Shown: piece after piece, positions 24,036 through 33,270 of the stretch
How positions within the stretch are numbered: position 1 is the first letter of the stretch
How the letters are laid out: the number at the start of each line of letters is the position of its first letter
Source: an uncultured Eubacteriales bacterium
Lineage (GTDB): Bacteria; Bacillota; Clostridia; Lachnospirales; Lachnospiraceae
Assembly: GCA_900318615.1 (NCBI GenBank)
Contig: ONLK01000009.1
Coordinates: 4,133-44,278, forward strand
Direction: 5' to 3'
DNA length: 40,146 nucleotides
Notes under the pieces: model-generated
Seen by the model: only the letters and a program-made list of their open reading frames with translations
Databases searched by the model: none
What the model was told of the DNA's origin: nothing
Translations under genes and position numbers: made by a program

Positions 24036-27000
24036 TTATCCGGCTTTGACCAGCGGTATCATTACCTTCTGCGTCTTTATATGTTCCGTAGGCATTGAAA
24101 TAAGACCAATGCCCGGTTTCTCCTGCTTTTCTCTCTGCAGGTAAGGAATATAATCCAGGTTCAGCACCTTCTGCGCAGCTGTATTGCCGCCAAAATGAAT
24201 CCCCTCCCTGTCCCTTGTGTAAAGGGCAAAGGCCCGCCGTCCGGACGCATTCCGCTGCTCCGCTCCATAGCAGGCAAACCAGTAGACATTATGAAGATGC
24301 CCCTTATCCATGATATTCTCGACAAACGGATGCATCGCCGGCACGTCCTGTGCCGGGCTGTAAACGTGCTCCAGGAAATTTCCCAGATTGCCGATGAACA
24401 TGTATATCTTTTCAAACTGTACATCCATCGAGCGGAAGATCTCCTCCTCTTCCATCCCCTTATTTAGCAGGGCATTCTTTGCGTGATTGCGTTCCACGAT
24501 GGTTTCTCTGAATTCAGAAAAATAATCAAACATCGTACGGCTGTCCGTAATTCGCAGGGCACTCACTTTCAGGGCGAAACTTTCAAATTCATCGTCGAAA
24601 TCAAAAATAACCACCTTTCCGCCTTTGGCATGAGCCCCGAGCATCAGTGCCTTCAGCATATTGGTACGTCCGCTGCGCTCCCTGCCGGAAATCAGATATT
24701 GATACAGATGACTCAGATCGAGCGGGTAGACGGACGCGTACTTCATGTCGTAGCCCACCGGAAGAAAGCGGTCGGATGAAAGCAGTTTTCGGACTTCATC
24801 CAGCTTTTCAAACTCATTCCATGACGGTTTTTCAGGAAGCATGGGTACCGGGCGGGCTCTCCTGCCCTGCCATGCCGAATTCATAATCCGGCATTCACGG
24901 CGGATCTTCTCTGCGCGTCCGAAGTCTGTTTCGGCCTCTGCCGCCAGAGCCGCCTGGAATTCAAGAACAGTCTCTCCGGCACACATCAGACCTCTGCCCC
25001 TGATACCGCTTTCCGGAACAATCGGAAGATGAATCCGGCGCATCACATCCCCGTATCCGAATTTGTCATTCATTTCGAAGCAGACAGGGGTTCGCAGATT
25101 TTCCGCCAGCCGTATCGGAATCTCGGCGGAAGAATAATCTGCCGCCGAAATCATCAGATAAATCCCGCACCCGATGCCTTCCCTGGAAAGGTTCATGATA
25201 AATCCATCCTGCCGATTCCCGGTCCGGGAACGGAAATCTGAATAATTATCAATCACCAGCAGCACCGCCGGAATAGAGGATCGTCCGTTGGAAATCAGAT
25301 ACTGGCTGAAGGTTCCTCCCCTGAATAGTTTTTTGCGCTCCGCAAGAATCTGACTAAGCAGCATCATACACTTTTCGATTTTTTCATCTTCTCCTTCGTA
25401 CATAACAGCTCCGAAATGCGCCTCTCCCTCAAAGCAGGACAGCATTTTAGAGCTGCAGTCAATCGCATACACGTTGATCTGTGCCGGTGAATAACGGCGG
25501 ATCAGCGCATACAGATACGTCTGAAGGAATGTACTGCGGCCGCTTCCGGCCAGACCGCACACAGCCACATTGCCGTCACGCGCCAGATCCAGCACGAAGG
25601 CGCCCTGATCCTGATTTTCAGGATCGTCATATTTTCCGACCGGGACGGCCAGTGTCCAGTTTTCCGCAGGAACCGGCCACGTTTTCCCGTCAAATACATT
25701 TTCCCCCGGCTTCCAAAGCTGATCCAGATACAATGTTTTCGGCAGAACCGGCATCCACAGCTGAAAATTGCAGGTGTAGCCGCCTTCCTTCGCCGCATGG
25801 TTCAGATAGGCCGTCAGTACTTCCAACTGTGTCCTTTCCGGCTGTCCGGGAAGTTTTCTGTGATACATTCCGGAGGCATCTATGACTGCCTGCGCCTTTT
25901 CTTCATCGGAAGTTAATTTCTTATCCTTCCCCGCTTTCCGGTACAGGACTATCAGATCGAGCAGGCGTTTTTCATTGCAATTGCTGTACGGATAGTCTAT
26001 CCCGTTTTTTTCCAGCGCCCTGAAAACGTCTGCACAAAACGGGGATCCCGGAAAATCCGCGGTGTCCGGGTCGGCCAGATTGTAGCCTTTCTCCTCTGCC
26101 GTCTGCTCCAGAACGCGTATCATAGAGGCAATCCATTTCACTTTTTGCCGCCGGCGCCTCTGCAGCCTGGCCTGACTCCCTTCCATCTGCGCCCTGCCGG
26201 TGATCGACAGCAGGCTGGCTATATCCGTCCTGCCCTCGTCCGGATCGTCCGAATACACAGCTCCGCTCCATCCTGATTGAAACAGCTCAAATAGTTCATC
26301 GTTACCAACCTGCAGACAGCAGCGTCCTGCCTGCGTAATGTAGGCGGCATCCGGACGGTGCAGCATATCTCTGCTTTCCTGCCTGTCCTGGACCCGGAGA
26401 CACAGGTGAAACCTTGAATTGCTCCAGATATTTTCATCGACCGTGCCGCCCGGCTTTTGCGTTGAAAGAATCATGTTGACGCCCAGGCTTCGGCCGACCT
26501 GGGATACACGGATCAGCTCGCGCATAAAATCCGGCTGTTCGCGCTTCAATTCTGCAAATTCATCAATGATGATGAACAGATGCGGCATGGGAAGTCCCGC
26601 CTCATTATTTCTGAAAAGCCCGGTATACTTGTTAATGTGGTTGACACCGTATTCTCTGAAAATCCGCTGGCGTCTGGCCAGCTCGCTCCGAATGGATATG
26701 AGCGCGCGATTAATCCGGCTGCCCGACAGGTTGGAAATCCGTCCGATCATGTGCGGCAGACCCGCAAACAGATCCGCCATGCCGCCTCCCTTATAATCAA
26801 TGATGAAAAATACGACATCGTACGGACTGAAATTTATTGACAGCGACAAAATTAAGGTCTGAAGCAATTCGCTCTTTCCGGATCCGGTTGTCCCTGCCAC
26901 CAGCCCATGCGGTCCGTGATATTTTTCGTGCAGATCCAGATAGCAGGGAGCTCCTCCGGCCTTCTCTCCAATCAGTGCTCTCATGGATTCGCTGGCATTA

Positions 27001-29036
27001 TTCTTTTTCCAGCGCTCCGGAACATTCAGCTGCTCCGGTTTCGTAATATGATACATATCAAAGAAAGTCAGAGAATTCGGAATATCCGCGTCTGATTCGT
27101 TTTCACGGACAGCCACATCGGCAATGTTTCTTGCCAGACATTCCAGCTGCGTCGGAGAAATCTCATCAAATTGAATCTTCCGGCGTTCCTGCATATCATC
27201 GTATACGTTGTACATACCGGTGAAATCCCCGTCATTTTCAATGATTGTCTCACACTGATTTGGAAGCTCCTCGTATTTCCCGGCAAGAATGACCGTTGTA
27301 AGGCCGTACTGCATCTTCGGTTCCAGCACATACCGGGCCAGCAGTTCCCCTTCCAGCATTTCCTGATTGGCCAGAAAAAGAACATAATACGGTTTCGGCA
27401 CCGCTTTCTTTTCCATCTTTCCCGAAGAGTTCTCTTCCGCCCGGCGCCTTAAAATCCGGATCAGCTCATAGAAAACATCTCCTGCGGTTTCCTTATTATC
27501 TGCCACATACCGGAATGTCTTTGATTCATTCCAGACATGAGGAAGATTGCATATAAAACGGTCTGTGCCCGTATGTCCCCATTCGCGGCTGTCATATACA
27601 ACCAGCAGCTTTACCTCCGTGTAGCAGCTGCCGGCTGCAATCTGTGCAATCAGATCATTCATAACCGTGATGGCGCCGCACTTGCCCTGGCCTCCGATCA
27701 CACCGATCAGTCTGTTTTTCAGTAAATCCACGCACACAGGAACATCACGAAGCATGCGGCAGCTTTCGCGAATCTGGTTCGGCTTTTCCAGCAGCGTATC
27801 CGAAAGCATCCTGAACTTTTCCTTCGGTACGATGATCTGTGCCTGAAACGGAACGGCTCCGATTCCGAGGCGCTCATAAAGGAAGTCCTCCTGGGCGGCA
27901 TTCCGGTTCCACAGCGCCGGCTGATCCGCGGAAAACCGGCAGCACTCAGCCGCACTCAGATATCTTTCGCGCAAAGCTCTGGCGTTTTTTTCATACTTTT
28001 CACGGATTCGGACACTGCATCTGTCCAGATACGCATTATAGGCACTCAATCTTGTTTCCTTATCCCGGCTGAATTTTTCTCTGACCTTTTTCGCGCGGTA
28101 TACAGCCCAGAAGGTTCCGATCAGGGAGGAGGAAAGCGCGGTTACAAGACCGGTATACATAAAGATCCCCACCCCGGCACCGCTGTGCCTGGAAGACAGC
28201 ATCATCATGCTGCATCCCAGGGCCATCGGTAATGCCATGGTCAGAGACGGACCGATGGAGGCGGCCAGAGAAGGCTCCTCCGGATCTTTCGGAGACGGAG
28301 CTTCATCAATTTCAATGGGTTCTGTATCAATTTTGGGAATGCACCGCGGAGAGCGGTGGAAAAAGCGGACCGTTGACTGGACATGAAGAGAAGGCTTTGC
28401 CGGAACCCGGATCCGGCAGGGCTTCAGAATGCTGTAATTAATTTTTACGCTGCTGCTGACCGCAATAAAATCGCCAAGCGAAAGGATACGCAGCCCGAAA
28501 ATATCCACGACATCCCCGAAGGAAAGACGGACGGAGCCGCGAATCCGGATATTATTTACGAATGTGCCGTTCCGGCTCAGATCTTCGACGAGATAACCTT
28601 CCCGAACGGCGCGGATAACCGCGTGTCTTCTTGATACCATTCCGTATCCGTCACCGCAGAGGATATTGTCTGTTGCCTTTCCGATGGTAACCGGAGTCTG
28701 CAGGCCGGCCAGACAGAATTTTTCATAAACGGAAAAGTAACTATCCGTTTCCCTGACCGTCATGGTTACCTGATTAACATTTGCAATGTTCAGACGGATG
28801 ACGTCCCGGTCGTGCAGCTTAACCTGAAAACAGGGACAGCCGCCGCAGACGAGCCTATACTCATCCGACGGCAGAAAATCCCACTCATGGTCTACGACCT
28901 CCAGCAAAATCTCAAGGTTCTTTCCAAGATGAAACACATTCTGAGCGAGAATAATCGATGTGTCCGCATTGTTGATGGCCGGCAGAAGAAATTCCTTGAA
29001 AGCATTCCTGCCATACACCGTAATAATGGTACTCAT
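24036..29036 (-). CDS. essC: EssC-like FtsK/SpoIIIE ATPase of type VII secretion
   Basis: 1666-aa membrane motor that drives WXG100 export. Order: N-terminal FHA region (FHA signature near 145: GDGYGMVSRRHAVI, DLSRNGTFVNN); two transmembrane helices (~262-312); a coiled linker; a nucleotide-fold-like segment with a degenerate loop GGQGKCGA near 449; ATPase domain 1 with canonical P-loop GTTGSGKS (~717) and Walker B LFIIIDEFAEL; domain 2 with GLAGSGRST (~1164, Arg for Lys) and LLVIDNY; domain 3 with GRERSGRTN (~1454, Arg for Lys) and IYMFIGN. Degenerate second and third sites are usual for EssC. First gene of the locus; the ATG is at 29034-29036 behind AGGGAAGAG. No clear promoter was found in 29037-29090. 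Confidence 0.95.
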   Translation of the reverse strand: MSTIITVYGRNAFKEFLLPAINNADTSIILAQNVFHLGKNLEILLEVVDHEWDFLPSDEYRLVCGGCPCFQVKLHDRDVIRLNIANVNQVTMTVRETDSYFSVYEKFCLAGLQTPVTIGKATDNILCGDGYGMVSRRHAVIRAVREGYLVEDLSRNGTFVNNIRIRGSVRLSFGDVVDIFGLRILSLGDFIAVSSSVKINYSILKPCRIRVPAKPSLHVQSTVRFFHRSPRCIPKIDTEPIEIDEAPSPKDPEEPSLAASIGPSLTMALPMALGCSMMMLSSRHSGAGVGIFMYTGLVTALSSSLIGTFWAVYRAKKVREKFSRDKETRLSAYNAYLDRCSVRIREKYEKNARALRERYLSAAECCRFSADQPALWNRNAAQEDFLYERLGIGAVPFQAQIIVPKEKFRMLSDTLLEKPNQIRESCRMLRDVPVCVDLLKNRLIGVIGGQGKCGAITVMNDLIAQIAAGSCYTEVKLLVVYDSREWGHTGTDRFICNLPHVWNESKTFRYVADNKETAGDVFYELIRILRRRAEENSSGKMEKKAVPKPYYVLFLANQEMLEGELLARYVLEPKMQYGLTTVILAGKYEELPNQCETIIENDGDFTGMYNVYDDMQERRKIQFDEISPTQLECLARNIADVAVRENESDADIPNSLTFFDMYHITKPEQLNVPERWKKNNASESMRALIGEKAGGAPCYLDLHEKYHGPHGLVAGTTGSGKSELLQTLILSLSINFSPYDVVFFIIDYKGGGMADLFAGLPHMIGRISNLSGSRINRALISIRSELARRQRIFREYGVNHINKYTGLFRNNEAGLPMPHLFIIIDEFAELKREQPDFMRELIRVSQVGRSLGVNMILSTQKPGGTVDENIWSNSRFHLCLRVQDRQESRDMLHRPDAAYITQAGRCCLQVGNDELFELFQSGWSGAVYSDDPDEGRTDIASLLSITGRAQMEGSQARLQRRRRQKVKWIASMIRVLEQTAEEKGYNLADPDTADFPGSPFCADVFRALEKNGIDYPYSNCNEKRLLDLIVLYRKAGKDKKLTSDEEKAQAVIDASGMYHRKLPGQPERTQLEVLTAYLNHAAKEGGYTCNFQLWMPVLPKTLYLDQLWKPGENVFDGKTWPVPAENWTLAVPVGKYDDPENQDQGAFVLDLARDGNVAVCGLAGSGRSTFLQTYLYALIRRYSPAQINVYAIDCSSKMLSCFEGEAHFGAVMYEGEDEKIEKCMMLLSQILAERKKLFRGGTFSQYLISNGRSSIPAVLLVIDNYSDFRSRTGNRQDGFIMNLSREGIGCGIYLMISAADYSSAEIPIRLAENLRTPVCFEMNDKFGYGDVMRRIHLPIVPESGIRGRGLMCAGETVLEFQAALAAEAETDFGRAEKIRRECRIMNSAWQGRRARPVPMLPEKPSWNEFEKLDEVRKLLSSDRFLPVGYDMKYASVYPLDLSHLYQYLISGRERSGRTNMLKALMLGAHAKGGKVVIFDFDDEFESFALKVSALRITDSRTMFDYFSEFRETIVERNHAKNALLNKGMEEEEIFRSMDVQFEKIYMFIGNLGNFLEHVYSPAQDVPAMHPFVENIMDKGHLHNVYWFACYGAEQRNASGRRAFALYTRDREGIHFGGNTAAQKVLNLDYIPYLQREKQEKPGIGLISMPTEHIKTQKVMIPLVKAG

Positions 29037-29091
29037 TACTCTCTTCCCTGCTGCAAGTCCCTCCCGACTTATGTAAATTCATTTTATCATA

Positions 29092-29125
29092 AAAAAAGCT
29101 CTGTGACATAAGAAATGTCGCAGAG
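29092..29125 (-). terminator. Terminator after nrdG
   Basis: 11-bp stem with one mismatch (arms 29115-29125 and 29099-29109, loop TTCTT) followed by seven T (29092-29098) on the minus strand. It separates nrdDG from the type VII locus. Confidence 0.88.
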
Positions 29126-29174
29126 ATAAAATATAATTTAGTATGGTTCTTATTATATGTGATAATACACTTTT

Positions 29175-29729
29175 TCAAAGATGTGTCATTTTTGACATGG
29201 AGACATCTCCGGGGTTCCAGAAAATGATCTTTCCCTCCTGCCTTGTCTGTTTCATATCGATGGTTCGCTGGTTGGAAGATCCCTTGTATAAAAGAGTAAT
29301 ATCCTTGCGGTCCTCCATAAACGGTCCGTCCACCAGCACATCGACATACGAAAGCATTTCATCCGTCACATCCGTAAAGGCGCGTCCTCCCGGAACCAGA
29401 TCCTGGTCATAGATATAGCCGGTAAATGCCCACAGATCCTTATCCGGATATTCTTCTTTGTATCTTCTTAGAAATGAAATCAGCCCCTTCTGATTCACCG
29501 GCTCAAACGGCTCACCGCCCAGCAGGGTCATACCCTGATAGTAGGAAGGCTTCACTGTCTCCAGAAGTCTGTTCTCTGTTTCCCTGTCGAATTTTTCTCC
29601 GTAATCAAACGGCCATGCCACCTCATTAAAGCATCCTCTGCAGTGATGGGTACAGCCGGAGACAAACAGGCTGACTCTCATCCCCGGTCCGTTGGCCATG
29701 TCACAGGTTAAAATCTGCGCGTAATTCAT
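29175..29729 (-). CDS. nrdG: Anaerobic ribonucleoside-triphosphate reductase activating protein
   Basis: Radical SAM enzyme that installs the glycyl radical on NrdD. 184 aa with the cluster-binding CxxxCxxC motif as CTHHCRGC near residue 26-33, the SAM-binding GGEPF and the family's FTGY. GGAG upstream of the ATG. It follows nrdD by 72 bases, with a hairpin in the gap. Confidence 0.96.
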   Translation of the reverse strand: MNYAQILTCDMANGPGMRVSLFVSGCTHHCRGCFNEVAWPFDYGEKFDRETENRLLETVKPSYYQGMTLLGGEPFEPVNQKGLISFLRRYKEEYPDKDLWAFTGYIYDQDLVPGGRAFTDVTDEMLSYVDVLVDGPFMEDRKDITLLYKGSSNQRTIDMKQTRQEGKIIFWNPGDVSMSKMTHL

Positions 29730-29749
29730 CGCTCTGTCTCCTTAAAGAC

Positions 29750-29774
29750 AATGCCAGCCGCAGGGGCTGGCATT
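29750..29774 (-). other. Hairpin between nrdD and nrdG
   Basis: A perfect 10-bp stem AATGCCAGCC/GGCTGGCATT with a 5-base loop and no T-run. It may be an mRNA stability or processing element that lowers nrdG relative to nrdD. Confidence 0.7.
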
Positions 29775-29801
29775 CCTTAATCATCCTGCTGCGGATGTTC
29801 T

Positions 29802-32009
29802 TTATTCCGGCATTTCGGAAATTCCAACATGCAGTACACGGTCGCGGATTTCCTGCGTACGGCCCTGGTTCCAGAACTGTGTTCCAATGTATCCGCAGGT
29901 TCTTCTGGCAACGCTCATCTTGCTCTGATCGCGGTTGCCGCAGCGCGGGCATTCCCACACCAGCTTGCCGTTATCATCGGCCACAATTTTGATTTCACCG
30001 TCATAGCCGCATACTTCACAGTAGTCACTCTTGGTATTCAGCTCTGCGTACATGATGTTATCGTAGATGTACTGCATGATGGAAAGAACCGCCGGTATGT
30101 TATTCTGCATGTTCGGAACTTCCACATAGCTGATGGCTCCGCCCGGAGAAAGTTTCTGGAATTCAGCCTCAAATTTCAGTTTGGTGAAGGCATCGATGTT
30201 CTCACGCACATTAACGTGATAGCTGTTCGTGATGTAGTTGTGATCCGTAACATCCTTGATGATGCCGAACCGTTTCTGCAGGCACTTCGCAAATTTATAG
30301 GTCGTGGATTCCATCGGAGTTCCATACAGGGAATAGCTGATATTCTCCTCTTTTCTCCACTTTGCACAGTAATCATTCAGCGCCTGCATTACCTTCAGCG
30401 CAAACGGCTTTGCCTCCGGGTCCGTATGGCTCTTTCCGGTCATGTATACACACATCTCATACAAGCCTGCGTACCCCAGACTGATGGTTGAATAATTATT
30501 GAAAAGGAGCTTGTCAATGGTCTCGCCCTTCTTCAGGCGGGCCAGGGCTCCGTACTGCCAGAGGATCGGCGCAACGTCCGACGGAGTTCCGAGCAGGCGC
30601 TCATGACGACAGCGCAGCGCACGGTGGCACAGTTCCATTCTCTCGTCAAAAATTTCCCAGAATTTGTCCATATCGCGGCCGGAGGAGCAGGCGATATCAA
30701 CCAGATTAACCGTTACAACGCCCTGGTTGAAGCGTCCGTAATACTTGTGCTTTCCATTCTCTCCCAGGCCTTCCGTGTCCGGTGTCAGGAAGCTGCGGCA
30801 TCCCATGCAGGGATAAACATCACCCTTCAGCTCCTTCATTTTTTTGGCGGAAATATAATCCGGCACCATTCTCCTGGCGGTGCACTGTGCCGCGAGTTTT
30901 GTCAGGTCCCAGTATCTCGTACCCTCGCGGATGTTATCCTCATCCAGCACATAAATCAGCTTCGGGAAAGCCGGTGTAATCCACACACCTGCTTCATTCT
31001 TAACGCCCTGCATTCTCTGAAGCAGGACTTCTTTAATGACGGCGGCGAGATCCTCCCGCGTCTGTCCGGCCGGCACTTCGTCCAGGTACATGAACATGGT
31101 GACGAACGGAGCCTGGCCGTTGCAGGTCATCAGTGTAATCAGCTGATACTGAATCGTCTGGATTCCGTTCCGGATTTCCTCATGCAGCCGCATCTCCGTA
31201 ATCTTATCAACAATCGCATCCTCGCAGCTTTCCCCGCAGGCGGTGCGCTCCTCCATTACCTGCCGGCGGATTTTCCGGCGGCTGATATCGACAAACGGTG
31301 CCAGATGCGCCAGCGTAAATGACTGTCCGCCATACTGGTTGGAGGCAACCTGCGCCACAATCTGGGTGGTGACATTGCAGGCGGTAAAGAAGCTGTGCGG
31401 CTTTTCAATCATTGTCTCGGAGATGACGGTGCCGTTCTGCAGCATGTCCTCCAGATTAATCAGATCGCAGTTATGTTCCTTCTGAGCGTAATAATCGGCG
31501 TCATGAAAATGGATGATACCTTCCTCGTGTGCCTTTACAATGTCCTCCGGCAGAAGAATGCGGGCTGTCAGATCCTTGCTGACGGCACCAGCCATGTAAT
31601 CGCGCTGCGTACTGTTGATCACCGGATTCTTATTGGAATTTTCCTGCTTCACCAGCTCATTGCTCTGCTCGATCAGAGACAGAATGCCTTCATCCGTTGA
31701 ATTGGATTTGCGGGCAATCTCGCGTTTATAGCGATAGCGGACATATTTCTGAGCTACCTCGTAGCCGCGCATTGCCATGATACCCGTCTCCACCATATCC
31801 TGAATATCCTCCACGCTGACCGCGTGAGTATAGCTGTGTACCTTATCCGTAATGTTATCCGCAACCGCGTTGATCTGTACCTCACTGAGCTGATAAATCG
31901 GTTCTACCTCGTGGTTGGCTTTTTTGATTGCGTTAATAATTTTCGTAACATCAAACGGAACTTCCTCGCCGCTTCGCTTGATCACGTTGACATTGACTGA
32001 CTTATCCAT
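29802..32009 (-). CDS. nrdD: Anaerobic ribonucleoside-triphosphate reductase
   Basis: Class III reductase that makes deoxyribonucleotides under anaerobic conditions. 735 aa: N-terminal ATP-cone (VIKRSGEEVPFDVTKIINAI), the ten-stranded barrel with FYMHD-like HFHDADYYAQ and the active-site cysteine region YPCMGCRSFL, and a C-terminal zinc site CEVCGY/CPRCG. The glycyl-radical motif is RTCGYIG. AAGGAG is 8 bases before the ATG. In a NrdR-box-controlled pair with nrdG. The enzyme implies a strict or facultative anaerobe. Confidence 0.97.
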   Translation of the reverse strand: MDKSVNVNVIKRSGEEVPFDVTKIINAIKKANHEVEPIYQLSEVQINAVADNITDKVHSYTHAVSVEDIQDMVETGIMAMRGYEVAQKYVRYRYKREIARKSNSTDEGILSLIEQSNELVKQENSNKNPVINSTQRDYMAGAVSKDLTARILLPEDIVKAHEEGIIHFHDADYYAQKEHNCDLINLEDMLQNGTVISETMIEKPHSFFTACNVTTQIVAQVASNQYGGQSFTLAHLAPFVDISRRKIRRQVMEERTACGESCEDAIVDKITEMRLHEEIRNGIQTIQYQLITLMTCNGQAPFVTMFMYLDEVPAGQTREDLAAVIKEVLLQRMQGVKNEAGVWITPAFPKLIYVLDEDNIREGTRYWDLTKLAAQCTARRMVPDYISAKKMKELKGDVYPCMGCRSFLTPDTEGLGENGKHKYYGRFNQGVVTVNLVDIACSSGRDMDKFWEIFDERMELCHRALRCRHERLLGTPSDVAPILWQYGALARLKKGETIDKLLFNNYSTISLGYAGLYEMCVYMTGKSHTDPEAKPFALKVMQALNDYCAKWRKEENISYSLYGTPMESTTYKFAKCLQKRFGIIKDVTDHNYITNSYHVNVRENIDAFTKLKFEAEFQKLSPGGAISYVEVPNMQNNIPAVLSIMQYIYDNIMYAELNTKSDYCEVCGYDGEIKIVADDNGKLVWECPRCGNRDQSKMSVARRTCGYIGTQFWNQGRTQEIRDRVLHVGISEMPE

Positions 32010-32106
32010 ATAGCTTTCTCCTTGTACAGCCTGAAAATAATTACTGAATTGCTTCTACCCGGCCATTTTATGCGATCCGGACGGACGGCCTGTTCTGTGA
32101 ACAATG

Positions 32107-32154
32107 TAGCAAAATATAGTTGTCCGGTTCACTTCTATGTACTAAATATTGCGT
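32107..32154 (-). promoter_or_regulatory. Pair of NrdR-like boxes upstream of nrdD
   Basis: Minus-strand ACGCAATATTTAGTAC (32139-32154) and CAACTATATTTTGCTA (32107-32122) match the NrdR consensus ACACWATATYTTGTGT at about 12 and 11 of 16 positions. Their starts are exactly 32 bases apart, the three-turn spacing typical of NrdR pairs. nrdR itself is not in the window. Confidence 0.7.
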
Positions 32155-32242
32155 TATCTATACTACTACAAGAAGAGATTTTTGTGAAGGATAAAAATAG
32201 AACGGTTTTTATATGGTTTTTTGTGAAACATTTTCGCTTGAC

Positions 32243-32278
32243 AAAAAAGACTGCAGCCGGTGTGAAGGGCTGCAGTCT
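32243..32278 (-). terminator. Terminator of the opp operon
   Basis: Perfect 11-bp stem AGACTGCAGCC/GGCTGCAGTCT (32248-32278, 9-base loop) followed by T-rich sequence, 36 bases after the oppF stop. The remaining part of the 32010-32313 gap holds the NrdR-like boxes. Confidence 0.93.
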
Positions 32279-32313
32279 GACAATGGCCTGTATGCTTCTA
32301 TATCTTATGTACG

Positions 32314-33270
32314 TTAATCCATATGTTCCAGTTCTTTTCTGTATTTTTCCGTCTCCTCCTGGTTGGCCATCACAAAATGCTTTGGAAGGATCTCGACGAA
32401 GGACGGCTTATCTGTCTCATAATGATGTATGGACGGGTCATACACCAGCAGCTTTTTATTTTTCTCTTCCAGCGGATCCGGCTGAGGGATGGCGGACAGC
32501 AGTGCCTGTGTGTACGGATGGAACGGATGGCGGAAAAGTTCCTCTGAATCCGCCAGTTCTACAATCTGTCCCTTATGAATAACCGCGATCCGGTTACAGA
32601 TAAACCGTACCACGGAAAGGTCATGCGCGATGAAAAGATAGGTAAGAGCGCGTTCCTCCTGAAGATGGCGCATCAGGTTAAGTACCTGCGCCCGGATGGA
32701 AACATCCAGCGCGGAAATCGGTTCATCCGCCACAATGAATTTCGGATTCATGATCATGGCGCGGGCAATGCCGATACGCTGGCGCTGGCCGCCCGAAAAC
32801 TCATGCGGAAAGCGGGAAGAAAACTCCGGAAGCAGGCCCACGTCCAGCAGTGCCCGGTCAACCTTTTCCTTTCTCTCTTCCTCCGTGTAATGACAGCCCC
32901 GGGCATAAAGCCCCTCGGACACAATATAGCCGACTTTTGCGCGCTCATTCAGAGAACTCATCGGATCCTGAAAGATCATCTGTATATCGCGCGTTACCTG
33001 CTGGTCTTCCTCCCGGCTCAGTTTTCCGGAAATGCGCTTTCCTTCAAAACGGATCTGCCCGGCTGTGATCGGATTGATCCTGATAATTGCCCGGCCGATC
33101 GTCGTCTTGCCGGAACCGGATTCACCGACCAGTCCGAAGGTCTCTCCTCTGTAAATCGAGAACGAGACATCCCTGACCGCATGGAACGGATGACGTTTCG
33201 AGCCGAAGTCAACGCCTACATGCTCAACTTCCAGAATTTTATCTCCATTTTCCGGCATCGTTTCACTCAT
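32314..33270 (-). CDS. oppF: Oligopeptide ABC transporter ATP-binding protein (OppF-type)
   Basis: One of two ATPases that power the transporter. 318 aa from the chosen start MSETMPENG (33270), whose ATG overlaps the oppD stop; alternative upstream starts would overlap oppD by up to 29 bases. Walker [11 protein letters not shown]-loop [10 protein letters not shown], signature SGGQRQR, Walker [13 protein letters not shown] and switch histidine in IAHDLS; C-terminal oligopeptide-transporter extension [15 protein letters not shown]. Confidence 0.93.
   Translation of the reverse strand: MSETMPENGDKILEVEHVGVDFGSKRHPFHAVRDVSFSIYRGETFGLVGESGSGKTTIGRAIIRINPITAGQIRFEGKRISGKLSREEDQQVTRDIQMIFQDPMSSLNERAKVGYIVSEGLYARGCHYTEEERKEKVDRALLDVGLLPEFSSRFPHEFSGGQRQRIGIARAMIMNPKFIVADEPISALDVSIRAQVLNLMRHLQEERALTYLFIAHDLSVVRFICNRIAVIHKGQIVELADSEELFRHPFHPYTQALLSAIPQPDPLEEKNKKLLVYDPSIHHYETDKPSFVEILPKHFVMANQEETEKYRKELEHMD

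Noticed and set aside
29037-29090. Promoter for essC (TATGAT or TAAAAT near 29085-29090)
   Set aside because: No acceptable -35 partner; it would overlap the nrdG terminator. Not called.
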